Positions 1 through 7,187 of a stretch of 12,972 bases of DNA are shown in pieces. The translations under genes and the position numbers were made by a program. Source of the stretch: Bacillota bacterium (GTDB taxonomy: Bacteria; Bacillota_C; Negativicutes; Sporomusales; Sporomusaceae); NCBI GenBank assembly GCA_023441125.1, contig JAEZQV010000328.1, positions 1 through 12,972 of the forward strand, in the 5' to 3' direction. Position 1 is the stretch's first letter, and every line of letters starts with the position of its first letter. The notes under the pieces are model-generated. The model did not search any database. It was not told the DNA's origin and saw only the letters and a list, made by a program, of their open reading frames with translations.

Positions 1-774
1 GGTCCACAGCGGTGTCATGGAGTTAAGCGTACGAACCTCAACCGTTTTAACGGGCGCAGCGTCCTCAATGCTTTTGCCGTCGGCATCAACTGGTTTCTCT
101 TCTTTAATAAAGTTCATCTTGATGGGATAACGGATATAGTCGGAATATTTTTTTACCAGGTTTTGCAGGTTATAATTGTTGAGGAAGTTTTCTCCCGGGT
201 GTTCGGCGGAGCGGAATTCTTCTTTAAGCGTAAGTATAAGCGTAGTGCCCCGCGCTTCTTTGTCGCATGCTTCAATGGTATATGTGCCGTCGCCCGTGGA
301 TTCCCATTTGACGCCTTGGGGTTGTCCCGGCGCCTTCGTAAGCAGCGTTACCTTTTCGGCGACCATGAAGGCTGAGTAAAAACCGACGCCAAACTGGCCG
401 ATCAGCTCATTGTCGGCAACAGTACCCGCGCTTTTCAGTTTTTCCAGAAAAGCCTTGGTGCCGGATTTGGCAATAGTGCCAATATTTTCAATGACTTCAT
501 TCATCGTCATGCCCATGCCGTTGTCGGCGATAGTTAACGTATGGGTGTTCTCGTCCGGAATGAGAAAAATCTCAAAATTCTCATTTCCTTCCAGCAAAGC
601 ATGATTGGTCAACGATTCAAACCGAATTTTGTCGATGGCATCCGAGGCATTCGAGATAAGCTCCCGTAAAAAAATTTCCCGGTTGGTATAAATAGAGTGG
701 ACCATCAGATCCAGGAGCTGTTTCGTTTCTGCCTGAAATTCCCTTGTCTCTTTGGCGATAGCTTCTTGTGCCAT
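1..774 (-). CDS. htpG: Hsp90 chaperone HtpG, N-terminal part (runs off the window)
   Basis: This is the start of the cytoplasmic ATP-dependent chaperone HtpG (bacterial Hsp90), 258 codons visible. The window edge cuts the gene just after the family motif NSMTPLW (LNSMTPLWT), near the N-terminal/middle domain boundary. The GHKL ATPase signatures are readable: FLRELISNASDA early on, the DNGIGM ATP-lid motif, and GQFGVGFYSAFMVA. The ATG at 774-772 is preceded on the minus strand by GGAGG at 781-785, and the protein opens MAQEAIAKETREFQAET as expected for HtpG. The gene is the first of its transcript: a sigma-A promoter and a perfect CIRCE lie immediately upstream. It is divergent from terC. Identification is secure; the C-terminal dimerisation domain is outside the window. 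Confidence 0.97.
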   Translation of the reverse strand, partial: MAQEAIAKETREFQAETKQLLDLMVHSIYTNREIFLRELISNASDAIDKIRFESLTNHALLEGNENFEIFLIPDENTHTLTIADNGMGMTMNEVIENIGTIAKSGTKAFLEKLKSAGTVADNELIGQFGVGFYSAFMVAEKVTLLTKAPGQPQGVKWESTGDGTYTIEACDKEARGTTLILTLKEEFRSAEHPGENFLNNYNLQNLVKKYSDYIRYPIKMNFIKEEKPVDADGKSIEDAAPVKTVEVRTLNSMTPLWT

Positions 775-806
775 AATGAAACCTCCGCAATATAAAGTAG
801 TTCTTG

Positions 807-833
807 TTAGCACTCATTGTCTGCGAGTGCTAA
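807..833 (-). promoter_or_regulatory. CIRCE operator (HrcA binding site) in the htpG leader
   Basis: Perfect 9-bp inverted repeat TTAGCACTC-N9-GAGTGCTAA, identical to the CIRCE consensus bound by the heat-shock repressor HrcA. It lies about 5 to 31 nt downstream of the predicted htpG start site and 33 bp upstream of the ATG, the usual place for CIRCE. Repression of htpG by HrcA is inferred from the site. Confidence 0.95.
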
Positions 834-844
834 ATCTATCTAAA

Positions 845-873
845 ATAATAGCCAAATTACCAAACAAAATCAA
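845..873 (-). promoter_or_regulatory. Sigma-A promoter of htpG
   Basis: On the minus strand, -35 TTGATT (873-868), a 17-nt spacer and -10 TATTAT (850-845). The predicted start is near 838, so the transcript begins just before the CIRCE element. The rest of the htpG/terC gap (about 874-994) is A/T-rich and shows no gene. Confidence 0.75.
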
Positions 874-994
874 CTGCCTTGCTTAATAAAATTTGGCCAA
901 ATTGCCACAATATCCGCATTTATTTTAAATAATGTTAGTTTATAATGTATTACTCTTACTATCTTTAAAATTCTCGACCTGCGAAATTATACTA

Positions 995-1024
995 TTGACA
1001 AACCCCGCCGGCGTTGTCTATAAT
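995..1024 (+). promoter_or_regulatory. Sigma-A promoter of the riboswitch-terC unit
   Basis: Perfect -35 TTGACA (995-1000), an 18-nt spacer and perfect -10 TATAAT (1019-1024). The start is predicted near 1031, about 20 nt ahead of the riboswitch aptamer. With full consensus hexamers, control is expected to fall mainly on the riboswitch. Confidence 0.85.
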
Positions 1025-1049
1025 GCAAGTAATTAAATATCTACTCTCA

Positions 1050-1145
1050 TCGTAAGGGGAGTAACTCGTTGGATGACGTCAACATACGGTGCCTGTGGCA
1101 TCTGGCGTTATCGTTGGTGTAATGGCCAATAGTGAGACCTTCGGT
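1050..1145 (+). promoter_or_regulatory. yybP-ykoY manganese riboswitch aptamer
   Basis: The leader of terC carries the hallmarks of the yybP-ykoY (Mn2+) riboswitch: TAAGGGGAGTAAC at 1053-1065 as the 5' strand and conserved loop, and GAGACCTTCGG at 1134-1144 as the 3' strand. P1 can form between AAGG (1054-1057) and CCTT (1138-1141). The downstream gene is a TerC protein, the classic target of this class. Because the 3' P1 strand is also part of the terminator stem, Mn2+ binding should prevent termination and switch terC on. The aptamer class is recognised from motifs and context. The inner helices were not folded computationally. Confidence 0.88.
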
Positions 1146-1183
1146 ATGTATTAACTGCGTACCTTAGGTCTTTTTATTTTTTA
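1134..1183 (+). terminator. Riboswitch expression platform: intrinsic terminator ahead of terC
   Basis: Hairpin pairing GACCT (1136-1140) with AGGTC (1166-1170), a 2x2 internal loop, then GGTA (1143-1146) with TACC (1160-1163), followed by a T-rich run from 1171. The CCT at 1138-1140 is shared with aptamer helix P1, so the aptamer and terminator are mutually exclusive. After the run, 1184-1288 is untranslated leader ending in an AAGGAG site at 1276-1281. Confidence 0.85.
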
Positions 1184-1288
1184 TTGTCAGGAAGGGAGGG
1201 ATGTTGCCGGTCGATCGCAGCGGTTGATGGTTATACCTTAGAGGATTGAGTAATACTAATAAACAGAACGAAGTAAAGGAGACTACTA

Positions 1289-1984
1289 ATGAATTTTTTC
1301 GGTACTATTGGACCGGAGTGGTTTATGGCTCTGGGAAGTATTTTATTGGTAAATCTGGTGCTTAGCGGTGATAATGCCATAATTATTGCCCTGGCCAGCA
1401 AAAATTTGCCTGAAGGGCAGCGCAAAAAGGCTATTGTATGGGGCAGCGTAGGGGCTGTTATCCTCAGAATTATTCTAACCTTTATAGCTGCCTATCTGCT
1501 GAATATACCTTACCTGCAGTTTTTAGGCGGTCTGGCCTTGTTATATATTGCCGTCAACCTGCTGAAAGAGGACAGTGCCGAAGGCGACTACGGGGAAGCG
1601 ACTTCCTACCGGGAAGCCATCAAAATTATTCTGTTTGCCGACTTGATTATGAGCCTGGATAACGTTCTGGCTTTAGCCGCCATCTCGCAAACCGTACCGT
1701 CCGGCAAATATGGCCTGATTACGGTTGGCCTGGCTACCAGCATCCCGCTGGTGGTGTTTGGCGCGCAATTGTTAATGAAGTTAATGGACCGTTTCCCGGT
1801 CATTATCTACCTTGGCGCCGGCGTGCTCGGTTATGCCGCCGCCGAAATGATTGCCGGCGATAAGGCGGTCGGTCCCCTGCTTGGCAGTTATACCCTGCTG
1901 CTGGAAATCGTACTGACACTCGGCGTCATTGTCACCGGCTATATCCTGAAATCACGCTCTGCCACCAAAAGCAGCCAGCATTAA
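1289..1984 (+). CDS. TerC-family manganese exporter (YkoY/YjbE type)
   Basis: A 231-residue polytopic inner-membrane protein of the TerC family. TerC proteins of this type export Mn2+, protecting against manganese excess and supplying metal to exported enzymes. About seven hydrophobic segments are visible, and the paired acidic membrane motifs LSGDNA (residues 25-30) and MSLDNV (121-126) are the conserved metal-binding signatures of the family. Length fits the short YjbE/YkoY branch rather than long TerC/Alx proteins. The start is supported by AAGGAG 8 nt upstream. The upstream manganese riboswitch with overlapping terminator ties expression to Mn2+. The hydrophilic tail (KSRSATKSSQH) is short. 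Family and regulation are solid; the exact substrate is inferred. Confidence 0.9.
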   Translation: MNFFGTIGPEWFMALGSILLVNLVLSGDNAIIIALASKNLPEGQRKKAIVWGSVGAVILRIILTFIAAYLLNIPYLQFLGGLALLYIAVNLLKEDSAEGDYGEATSYREAIKIILFADLIMSLDNVLALAAISQTVPSGKYGLITVGLATSIPLVVFGAQLLMKLMDRFPVIIYLGAGVLGYAAAEMIAGDKAVGPLLGSYTLLLEIVLTLGVIVTGYILKSRSATKSSQH

Positions 1985-2022
1985 TTGGCAGGATACACCC
2001 ACCGGATTTGTCCCGTCATAAT

Positions 2023-2062
2023 GAGACCGGCTAAAGACAATCTCTTTAGCCGGTCTCTGTTT
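2023..2062 (+). terminator. Terminator hairpin between terC and rmuC
   Basis: Perfect 15-bp stem (2023-2037 with 2043-2057) and a 5-nt loop, followed on the plus strand by a weak T-rich tail (TGTTTCATCTT). It lies 38 bp after the terC stop, and the rmuC stop codon sits inside the 3' arm. It probably ends terC transcription. The minus-strand side lacks a good T run. Confidence 0.7.
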
Positions 2063-3323
2063 CATCTTCTTCATAATGGCCTAACACTTTTACCGCTTCC
2101 GGCGCCGGAACCTGCTCGACCGATTTTAGTTTGCGCGCTATGGCCCTGGTACGTACGGCCGCTGTGTCAATCTGCCGGCTGGCCTGATCCAGTTTTTCCT
2201 TGGTTTTTTCCAGCACATCGCCAAACTTGCCAAACTCGGTCTTGACGGCGCCCAGCAGATGCCACACTTCACTGGACCGCTGTTCAATCGCCAGCGTGCG
2301 AAAACCCATTTGCAAGCTGTTAAGCAAGGCCGCCAGGGTAGTGGGACCGGTAACATTGATCCGGTAATCACGCTGCAGACTGTCGCAAAGGCCGGGGCGG
2401 CGCAGTACTTCGGCATACAGACCTTCGACAGGCAAAAAAAGAATCGCAAAATCTGTCGTGTGGGGCGGATCAATATATTTTTCCCGTATGCTTTTCGCTT
2501 CCTGGCGGATACGGGCCTCCAACGCGGCGGCGGCCGCAGCGGCCAGCTCGGCGTTAGCCAGGTCCTGGGCCTCCAGTAGCCGTTGATAATCTTCCTGGGG
2601 AAACTTGGCGTCGATAGGCAGCCAGACAGCCGTGTCCGCACTGTCCCGCCCGGGCAGTTTAACGGCGAATTCCACCCGGTCCTGACTGTCGTGTTTGGTA
2701 ATCACATTGACGGCATACTGCTCAGGGGTCAGGACCTGCTCCAGCAAGGCTGCCAGTTGCATCTCCCCCCAAATGCCGCGGGTTTTGACGTTGGACAGCA
2801 CTTTTTTGAGATCGCCGACACCGGCAGCCAGGGTCTGCATTTCCCCCAGTCCTTTGTGAACCTGTTCCAGCCGTTCATTAACCAGTTGAAAGGATTCTCC
2901 CAGTCTTTTTTCCAGGGTAGCGTGCAGTTTCTCATCCACGGTGGCCCGCATTTCCTCCAGTTTGCTGCTATTATCCTGTTGAATGGCGCTAAGACGGGTT
3001 TCCACCGTTTCACGCAGCCTGTCCAGTTTATGTTCGTTCAGCTGGGTAAGGCGGGTGAACTTTTGGTCATTGGTATTGGTAAAGTTATGCAGCTGCAGGG
3101 CCAGTTCCTCCCGCAGCGTCTTGGTATTAAAGGTTTGTTCCTGACGGTTTTTGGCCAGTTCGTCCCGCAAGGCGCTTTCCTGGCGTTCCTGGTTATAAGC
3201 CAGCTGCTTGAGCGGCGTCAGATCAAGCTGTCCCGTTTTGTTGGCTTTCATTACCAGCACCAGCAGTATGACTGCGTTTACACTCAGCAGTAAAATGGTG
3301 ATTATTGCTATTACTTCGCTCAT
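2046..3323 (-). CDS. rmuC: RmuC-family DNA recombination protein
   Basis: A 425-residue RmuC-type protein. The family limits DNA inversions and rearrangements at short inverted repeats and carries a PD-(D/E)XK-like nuclease fold. Residues 1-25 form a single N-terminal membrane anchor, about 40-165 are heptad-rich coiled coil (many E, Q, K, R and L), and about 180-390 is the RmuC core. RGIWGE (182-187), E218 in VEFA, and PIDAKFP (236-242, D238 and K240) make a plausible nuclease D-E-x-K set. The frame is open upstream for 81 more codons, but ATG 3323 is chosen because TAAGGAGTG lies 8-16 nt before it and the membrane anchor starts there. The gene is divergent from the aminotransferase and convergent with terC. 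Confidence 0.93.
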   Translation of the reverse strand: MSEVIAIITILLLSVNAVILLVLVMKANKTGQLDLTPLKQLAYNQERQESALRDELAKNRQEQTFNTKTLREELALQLHNFTNTNDQKFTRLTQLNEHKLDRLRETVETRLSAIQQDNSSKLEEMRATVDEKLHATLEKRLGESFQLVNERLEQVHKGLGEMQTLAAGVGDLKKVLSNVKTRGIWGEMQLAALLEQVLTPEQYAVNVITKHDSQDRVEFAVKLPGRDSADTAVWLPIDAKFPQEDYQRLLEAQDLANAELAAAAAAALEARIRQEAKSIREKYIDPPHTTDFAILFLPVEGLYAEVLRRPGLCDSLQRDYRINVTGPTTLAALLNSLQMGFRTLAIEQRSSEVWHLLGAVKTEFGKFGDVLEKTKEKLDQASRQIDTAAVRTRAIARKLKSVEQVPAPEAVKVLGHYEEDETETG

Positions 3324-3402
3324 GCTTTCACTCCTTAGGTAGCTATAGTGGCTTGTTATTCCAGGCCGGCAGGGGAAATTCCTCTTGTTATGACAAAAAA
3401 TG

Positions 3403-3418
3403 CGGCACTTATTGGGCA
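3403..3418 (+). promoter_or_regulatory. Possible sigma-54 promoter of the aminotransferase gene
   Basis: CGGCAC-N5-GGGCA keeps the invariant GG (3404-3405) and GC (3416-3417) of the -24/-12 sigma-54 consensus at exactly 12-nt spacing, but the TT before GC is replaced. No convincing sigma-A pair was found in the 192-bp rmuC/aminotransferase gap. The related E. coli patA is sigma-54 dependent, which makes the match more plausible. It remains weak. Confidence 0.3.
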
Positions 3419-3515
3419 TAATGAAAGAAAGGGCAGGAATTTCTTTATAAATAATAGAAAATAATGCCATACAGCGGGTTTTGCTGCTAATGTTACCTAC
3501 GATAGGAGGATCGGT

Positions 3516-4772
3516 ATGTCTGACAAACAGCAAATGATTGACGAAACCATCGCGAAGTATGAACAATATATAAATCCGGCTATGGCCAAGTTATTTAGAT
3601 TTATGGGCCTTGCCACCATTGAGTGGCGGGCCGAAGGTAATGTGATTTATGATATTAACGGCAAGGAATACATCGACTGCCTGGGCGGCTACGGCGTTTT
3701 CAGCCTGGGACACCGGCATCCCCAAGTGGTGGCGGCGGTCAAGCAGCAGCTGGATCTTATGCCGCTGTCCAGTAAGGTGTTGTTTGATAAGCCTATGGCT
3801 GATTTAGCGGAACTGATGGCCGCGATAACGCCCGGCGACCTGACGTACAGTTTCTTTGTCAACAGCGGCGCCGAAGCCGTCGAGGGCAGCCTGAAACTGG
3901 CCAGAATCCATACCGGCCGGAGCAAAGTCATTGCCACAACCAATTCGTTTCATGGCAAAACCCTGGGAGCACTAAGCGCCACCGGCCGGGATATGTTCCG
4001 CGAACCGTTCCAGCCGCTGCTAACGGGTTTTAGCCACGTACCGTTTGGGGATATTGCGGCCCTGCACAGCAGTGTAGATAACGATACGGCCGCTGTCATT
4101 ATCGAACCCATTCAGGGCGAAGGCGGCATTATTGTGCCGCCGGCTGCCTATCTGCCGGCCGTCCGCGATATCTGCGACCGGTCGGGAGCGCTCTTGATTT
4201 GCGACGAAGTACAGACAGGACTGGGCCGTACCGGCAAAATGTTCGCCGTCGAACACGCTGGCGTTGTCCCTGATATTCTTACCACCGCCAAAGCGTTAGG
4301 CGGCGGGGTCATGCCGATTGGCGCCTTTACCGCCAGGAAAGCGGTTTGGGAAAAGTACATTACCAGTCCGTTTTTGCATACCTCGACTTTTGGCGGCAAC
4401 CCGCTGGCCTGCGCCGCCGCCATCGCCGCCATCACCGCCATTCGCGAGGAAGGTCTTGTTGCCAAGGCGGCGCAAAGCGGTCAATACTTCCTTGATAAGC
4501 TGACCGGCCTGGCCCGCACCTATCCGGAAATTATTAAGGAAACCCGCGGCAAAGGACTGATGATCGGCGTTGAGCTGACGAAAGAGGGGATTGGCGGTCT
4601 CATTCTGTCCGAGATGATTGATAAGGGCGTCCTCATTGCCTATACCCTGAATAACCCCAAAGTCATCCGGATTGAACCGCCGCTCACGATTGAACAACGG
4701 CAGATTGACTATGTCGTGGCTGCTCTGGCCGCAGCCCTTGCCAAAGCCCAGGAAATTCTGGAAGATTTATAA
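3516..4772 (+). CDS. patA: Class III aminotransferase, putrescine aminotransferase (PatA/YgjG)-like
   Basis: A 418-residue pyridoxal-phosphate enzyme of the ornithine/putrescine aminotransferase family, which moves the terminal amino group of a diamine or omega-amino acid to 2-oxoglutarate. It shows IDCLGGYGVFSLGHRHP (53-69), NSGAEA (116-121) and SFHGKTLGALSATGR (144-158) for the cofactor pocket, EPIQGEGG, CDEVQTGLGRTGK (229-241) with D230 for the PLP ring nitrogen, and Schiff-base K259 in TTAKALGGGVMPIGAF. HTSTFGGNPLACA follows. These blocks match E. coli PatA closely, with a shorter N-terminus. AGGAGG lies 6 nt before the ATG. It is followed 41 bp later by a SRPBCC gene, probably in one transcript. 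Substrate (putrescine, cadaverine or another) cannot be fixed from sequence. Confidence 0.88.
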   Translation: MSDKQQMIDETIAKYEQYINPAMAKLFRFMGLATIEWRAEGNVIYDINGKEYIDCLGGYGVFSLGHRHPQVVAAVKQQLDLMPLSSKVLFDKPMADLAELMAAITPGDLTYSFFVNSGAEAVEGSLKLARIHTGRSKVIATTNSFHGKTLGALSATGRDMFREPFQPLLTGFSHVPFGDIAALHSSVDNDTAAVIIEPIQGEGGIIVPPAAYLPAVRDICDRSGALLICDEVQTGLGRTGKMFAVEHAGVVPDILTTAKALGGGVMPIGAFTARKAVWEKYITSPFLHTSTFGGNPLACAAAIAAITAIREEGLVAKAAQSGQYFLDKLTGLARTYPEIIKETRGKGLMIGVELTKEGIGGLILSEMIDKGVLIAYTLNNPKVIRIEPPLTIEQRQIDYVVAALAAALAKAQEILEDL

Positions 4773-4813
4773 GCAAAGCGAAATTCAGGATGGATTGAGA
4801 GGAAGATACGAAG

Positions 4814-5254
4814 ATGCCGTATGTAGAAGTTACTTTGCCGGTCAGAGCCGACCGGAGCGAAATATACCCCATTTTAAAAGACATGGAGAAATATCCCGCG
4901 TTTATGGCCGATTTAGTCAGCGTCGAGGTTATTGAACGCCTTGATAATACCACCCTGACCAAGTGGGTCTCCAATGTTGACGGCCGCATCATTAAATGGA
5001 CGGAACTGGACACTTTTGATGATGCCAATATGCATATTTCCTATAAGCAGACCACAGGCGACCTGAAAAAGTTTGAGGGCGAGTGGATACTGACCCCGCT
5101 CGACGATGGCACAGAAATAAAACTAACGGTAGATTTTGAATTTGGCATTCCGATGATAGCGGGACTCTTAAATCCGATTCTTAAGAAGAAGGTACGGGAC
5201 AACAGTATGAATATGTTGACCGCCATCAAGCAACGCATGGAAAATCCGGCGTAA
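4814..5254 (+). CDS. SRPBCC-fold (polyketide cyclase/RatA/Coq10-like) protein
   Basis: A 146-residue soluble protein with the START/Bet v 1-like helix-grip fold of the RatA/Coq10/polyketide-cyclase group, which binds hydrophobic ligands. Visible marks are the opening beta strand followed by the helix AEIYP-like segment (SEIYPILKDMEKYPAFM, 15-31), an alternating beta region with EGEWILTPLDDGTEIKLTVDFEF near 88-110, and a long amphipathic C-terminal helix ending in AIKQRMENPA. The start is set by GAGAGGAAG about 8 nt before the ATG. It lies 41 bp after the aminotransferase in the same direction and is probably cotranscribed. Family assignment is by overall pattern; no specific function is claimed, and a RatA-type anti-ribosome role is not supported. 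Confidence 0.78.
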   Translation: MPYVEVTLPVRADRSEIYPILKDMEKYPAFMADLVSVEVIERLDNTTLTKWVSNVDGRIIKWTELDTFDDANMHISYKQTTGDLKKFEGEWILTPLDDGTEIKLTVDFEFGIPMIAGLLNPILKKKVRDNSMNMLTAIKQRMENPA

Positions 5255-5261
5255 ATGGCAG

Positions 5262-5293
5262 TTGTTAATTATAAGTAAATCACTTATAATTAA
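5262..5293 (+). promoter_or_regulatory. htpX promoter overlaid by a perfect inverted-repeat operator
   Basis: The -35 TTGTTA (5262-5267), a 17-nt spacer and perfect -10 TATAAT (5285-5290) form a sigma-A promoter starting 8 bp after the preceding stop codon. A perfect 12-bp inverted repeat, TTAATTATAAGT (5265-5276) and its complement (5282-5293) with a 5-nt centre, spans from inside the -35 to beyond the -10. No T run follows, so a repressor operator is more likely than a terminator. The regulator is unknown. Confidence 0.7.
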
Positions 5294-5325
5294 TATATAC
5301 TCTGCAAGAAGCGATTGGAGGAGCG

Positions 5326-5355
5326 ATGTCATCTTTAGCTAGCGAAATTGCTTAG
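5326..5355 (+). CDS. Possible 9-codon leader peptide upstream of htpX
   Basis: ATG at 5326 encodes MSSLASEIA and then stops. A strong TTGGAGGAG (5315-5323) sits just upstream, nearly too close (2 nt). It lies in the htpX 5' UTR, 49 bp before the htpX start, and could be a translated leader or a standby ribosome site. Evidence is only the ribosome binding site and position. Confidence 0.3.
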   Translation: MSSLASEIA

Positions 5356-5404
5356 ACGTAAGTAATAATACGATAGAGGCAAATATGCTATGGAGGTGTC
5401 TTAT

Positions 5405-6271
5405 TTGAATACCCTTAAAACTACAATTTTACTAGCCGCACTGACAGGCTTGTTAATGGCTGTAGGTGCCTTTTTCGGCGGCACCAAAGGCATGACGTTT
5501 ATGTTTGTTATCTCGATTTTGATGAACTTCGGCAGCTATTGGTTCAGCGATAAAATTGTTCTGAGTATGTACGGCGCCAGGGAGGTTACTCCCCAGGATG
5601 CGCCCGATTTAATCCGCATGGTAAGCGGACTGGCCCAAAAAGCAAAGATGCCGATGCCCAGGGTTTACATCATTAATACGGAAGCACCTAACGCCTTTGC
5701 CACCGGCCGTGACCCCGAGCATGGCGTAGTGGCGGTAACCACCGGCATTATGCGGGCTCTTAATTATGAAGAATTGGAAGGCGTGGTCGCCCATGAGCTT
5801 TCTCATATTAAGAACCGCGATACCTTAATCAGCACCATTGTGGCCAGTGTAGCCGGTGTCATAACCATGATTGCCAACATCGCCCAATGGTCGGCTTTCC
5901 TGGGATTTGGCCGCAGCGATGATGAAGAGGGCGGTATCGGCGGGATTGTCGAGTTTGTTTTTCTGGTAGTGCTGGCACCGCTGGCGGCCACGCTGATTCA
6001 GTTCGGCATCTCCCGCTCGCGTGAATACCTGGCCGACCAGACCGGCGGCTCCATATCCGGTAACCCGCTGGCACTAGCCAGCGCGCTCAAAAAAATCGAA
6101 TACTATGCCAAACATCAGGTAATGCCGGAAGCCACCCCGGCTACCTCGCACATGTTCATTGTCAACCCGTTTAGCGGTGCAGGCAGCATGATTGTCAGCC
6201 TGTTCAGCACTCACCCGGCCACAGCGGAGCGGGTGGCCAAACTGGAAGAACAAGCCAGACGCATACGGTAA
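5405..6271 (+). CDS. htpX: HtpX membrane zinc metalloprotease
   Basis: A 288-residue M48-family integral membrane protease that degrades misfolded membrane proteins under heat or envelope stress. Membrane segments are visible at about 6-25, 30-47, 143-165 and 180-200. The zinc site is HELSH (H130, E131, H134), with the third ligand E207 in [21 protein letters not shown] (91-101) is also typical. The TTG at 5405 is chosen because GGAGGTG (5392-5398) is properly spaced from it and the protein then opens [15 protein letters not shown], as HtpX does. The in-frame ATG at 5390 overlaps that ribosome site. The gene has its own promoter with an operator-like repeat and ends at a strong terminator, so it is monocistronic. 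Confidence 0.94.
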   Translation: MNTLKTTILLAALTGLLMAVGAFFGGTKGMTFMFVISILMNFGSYWFSDKIVLSMYGAREVTPQDAPDLIRMVSGLAQKAKMPMPRVYIINTEAPNAFATGRDPEHGVVAVTTGIMRALNYEELEGVVAHELSHIKNRDTLISTIVASVAGVITMIANIAQWSAFLGFGRSDDEEGGIGGIVEFVFLVVLAPLAATLIQFGISRSREYLADQTGGSISGNPLALASALKKIEYYAKHQVMPEATPATSHMFIVNPFSGAGSMIVSLFSTHPATAERVAKLEEQARRIR

Positions 6272-6284
6272 AAATGGTAGCAGC

Positions 6285-6319
6285 ATCCCTCTGAAAATTA
6301 CTTTCAGAGGGATTTTTTT
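6285..6319 (+). terminator. Intrinsic terminator of htpX
   Basis: Perfect 12-bp stem (6285-6296 with 6302-6313), a 5-nt loop and a seven-T run (6313-6319), placed 14 bp after the htpX stop codon. Confidence 0.93.
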
Positions 6320-6403
6320 GCAGGATATGGATGGGTGAGTATGGAAAAAATATACTAGCTTTTCCGACTTGCCCCATTCCATCACATCACAGGAGGTATT
6401 CTC

Positions 6404-7168
6404 ATGAAATTAGTAAGATTTGAGTTTGAAAACAGGCAAAGTTATGGCATACTGTCAGCAGACAATCAGATAACCGTAATTGATGGCGATATATTCAGCG
6501 GCATGTATAAAGAAAGTGACCAAAAGGTAGCATTGAGCCAGGTTACACTGCTGGCGCCCTGTAAGCCAAGTAAAGCGGTCTGCATAGGCCTCAACTACCA
6601 TGACCACGCCCGGGAAATGAACCTTAAGCTGCCGGCGGAACCGCTGATTTTTTTAAAGCCCTCGTCCGCGCTGAATCATCCGGGCGGCGCTATCGAGTTC
6701 CCGGCCATTTCCAATAATTTGCACTTCGAGGCCGAACTGGCTGTTGTTATCAGCAAACAGGCCCGTAAAATCCCGGTAGAGCACGCCGGCGAGTATGTAC
6801 TGGGTTATACCTGTGCCAATGATGTAACGGCGCGGGATATTCAGATGCATGACGGGCAATGGACACGCGGTAAATCCTTTGACACTTTTTTGCCGATCGG
6901 CCCCTGGATAGAGACCCAGCTAAATCCCCATACTGTTACTATCAAATTAAGCTTGAACGGCGAAATAAAGCAATCCTCAAATACCGCCAATCTGATCTTC
7001 AAAGTCCCTGAACTGATTGCTTTTGTCAGCCAGGTTATGACCCTTTATCCCGGTGATGTCATTCTGACCGGCACGCCGTCGGGAGTAGGGCCGATGCAGG
7101 TGGGCGATACTGTTACGGTAGAGATTGATGGTCTGGGCACACTCAGTAACACGATTATCCGCGGCTAA
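6404..7168 (+). CDS. Fumarylacetoacetate hydrolase (FAH)-family enzyme
   Basis: A 254-residue FAH-fold enzyme. The short bacterial members are acylpyruvate hydrolases, oxaloacetate decarboxylases or 2-hydroxyhepta-2,4-diene-1,7-dioate isomerases acting on beta-diketo acids with Mg2+/Mn2+. Metal ligands are E109 and E111 (HFEAELAVV) and D140 (CANDVTARD). GLNYHDHARE (62-71), the lid-side GKSFDTFLPIGPW (156-168) and the C-terminal TGTPSGVGPMQVGDTV are the core signatures. A divergent N-terminal beta domain (about 1-50) precedes them. CAGGAGG lies about 8 nt before the ATG. It is the first gene after the htpX terminator, so it needs a promoter; TATACT at 6351 with a poor -35 (TGGATG, 17-nt spacer) is the best guess. 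It leads a five-gene run. The exact substrate is unknown. Confidence 0.9.
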   Translation: MKLVRFEFENRQSYGILSADNQITVIDGDIFSGMYKESDQKVALSQVTLLAPCKPSKAVCIGLNYHDHAREMNLKLPAEPLIFLKPSSALNHPGGAIEFPAISNNLHFEAELAVVISKQARKIPVEHAGEYVLGYTCANDVTARDIQMHDGQWTRGKSFDTFLPIGPWIETQLNPHTVTIKLSLNGEIKQSSNTANLIFKVPELIAFVSQVMTLYPGDVILTGTPSGVGPMQVGDTVTVEIDGLGTLSNTIIRG

Positions 7169-7187
7169 GCGTAAGGAGTGAGCAAAA

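Noticed and set aside
1201..1227. Eight-codon ORF after the terC riboswitch terminator
   Set aside because: GGGAGGG touches the ATG with no spacing, and the peptide has no supporting feature.
2583..3293. Plus-strand open frame of 236 codons opposite rmuC
   Set aside because: It is antisense to the well-supported rmuC, has no family motifs, and is rich in Gln/Phe as expected from the reverse of coiled-coil codons.
3324..3566. N-terminal extension of rmuC to ATG 3566
   Set aside because: The extension overlaps the aminotransferase start and its ribosome site. The internal ATG 3323 has a good ribosome site and begins the membrane anchor.
4148..4465. Minus-strand open frames opposite the aminotransferase
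   Set aside because: They are antisense shadows of a GC-rich coding region with no ribosome sites or motifs.
5284..5298. PerR/Fur-like box in the htpX promoter
   Set aside because: The 13 of 15 match arises largely from A/T richness and is off-centre from the perfect inverted repeat, which explains the site better.
5390..5404. ATG 5390 as the htpX start
   Set aside because: The codons overlap the GGAGGTG ribosome site that serves TTG 5405.
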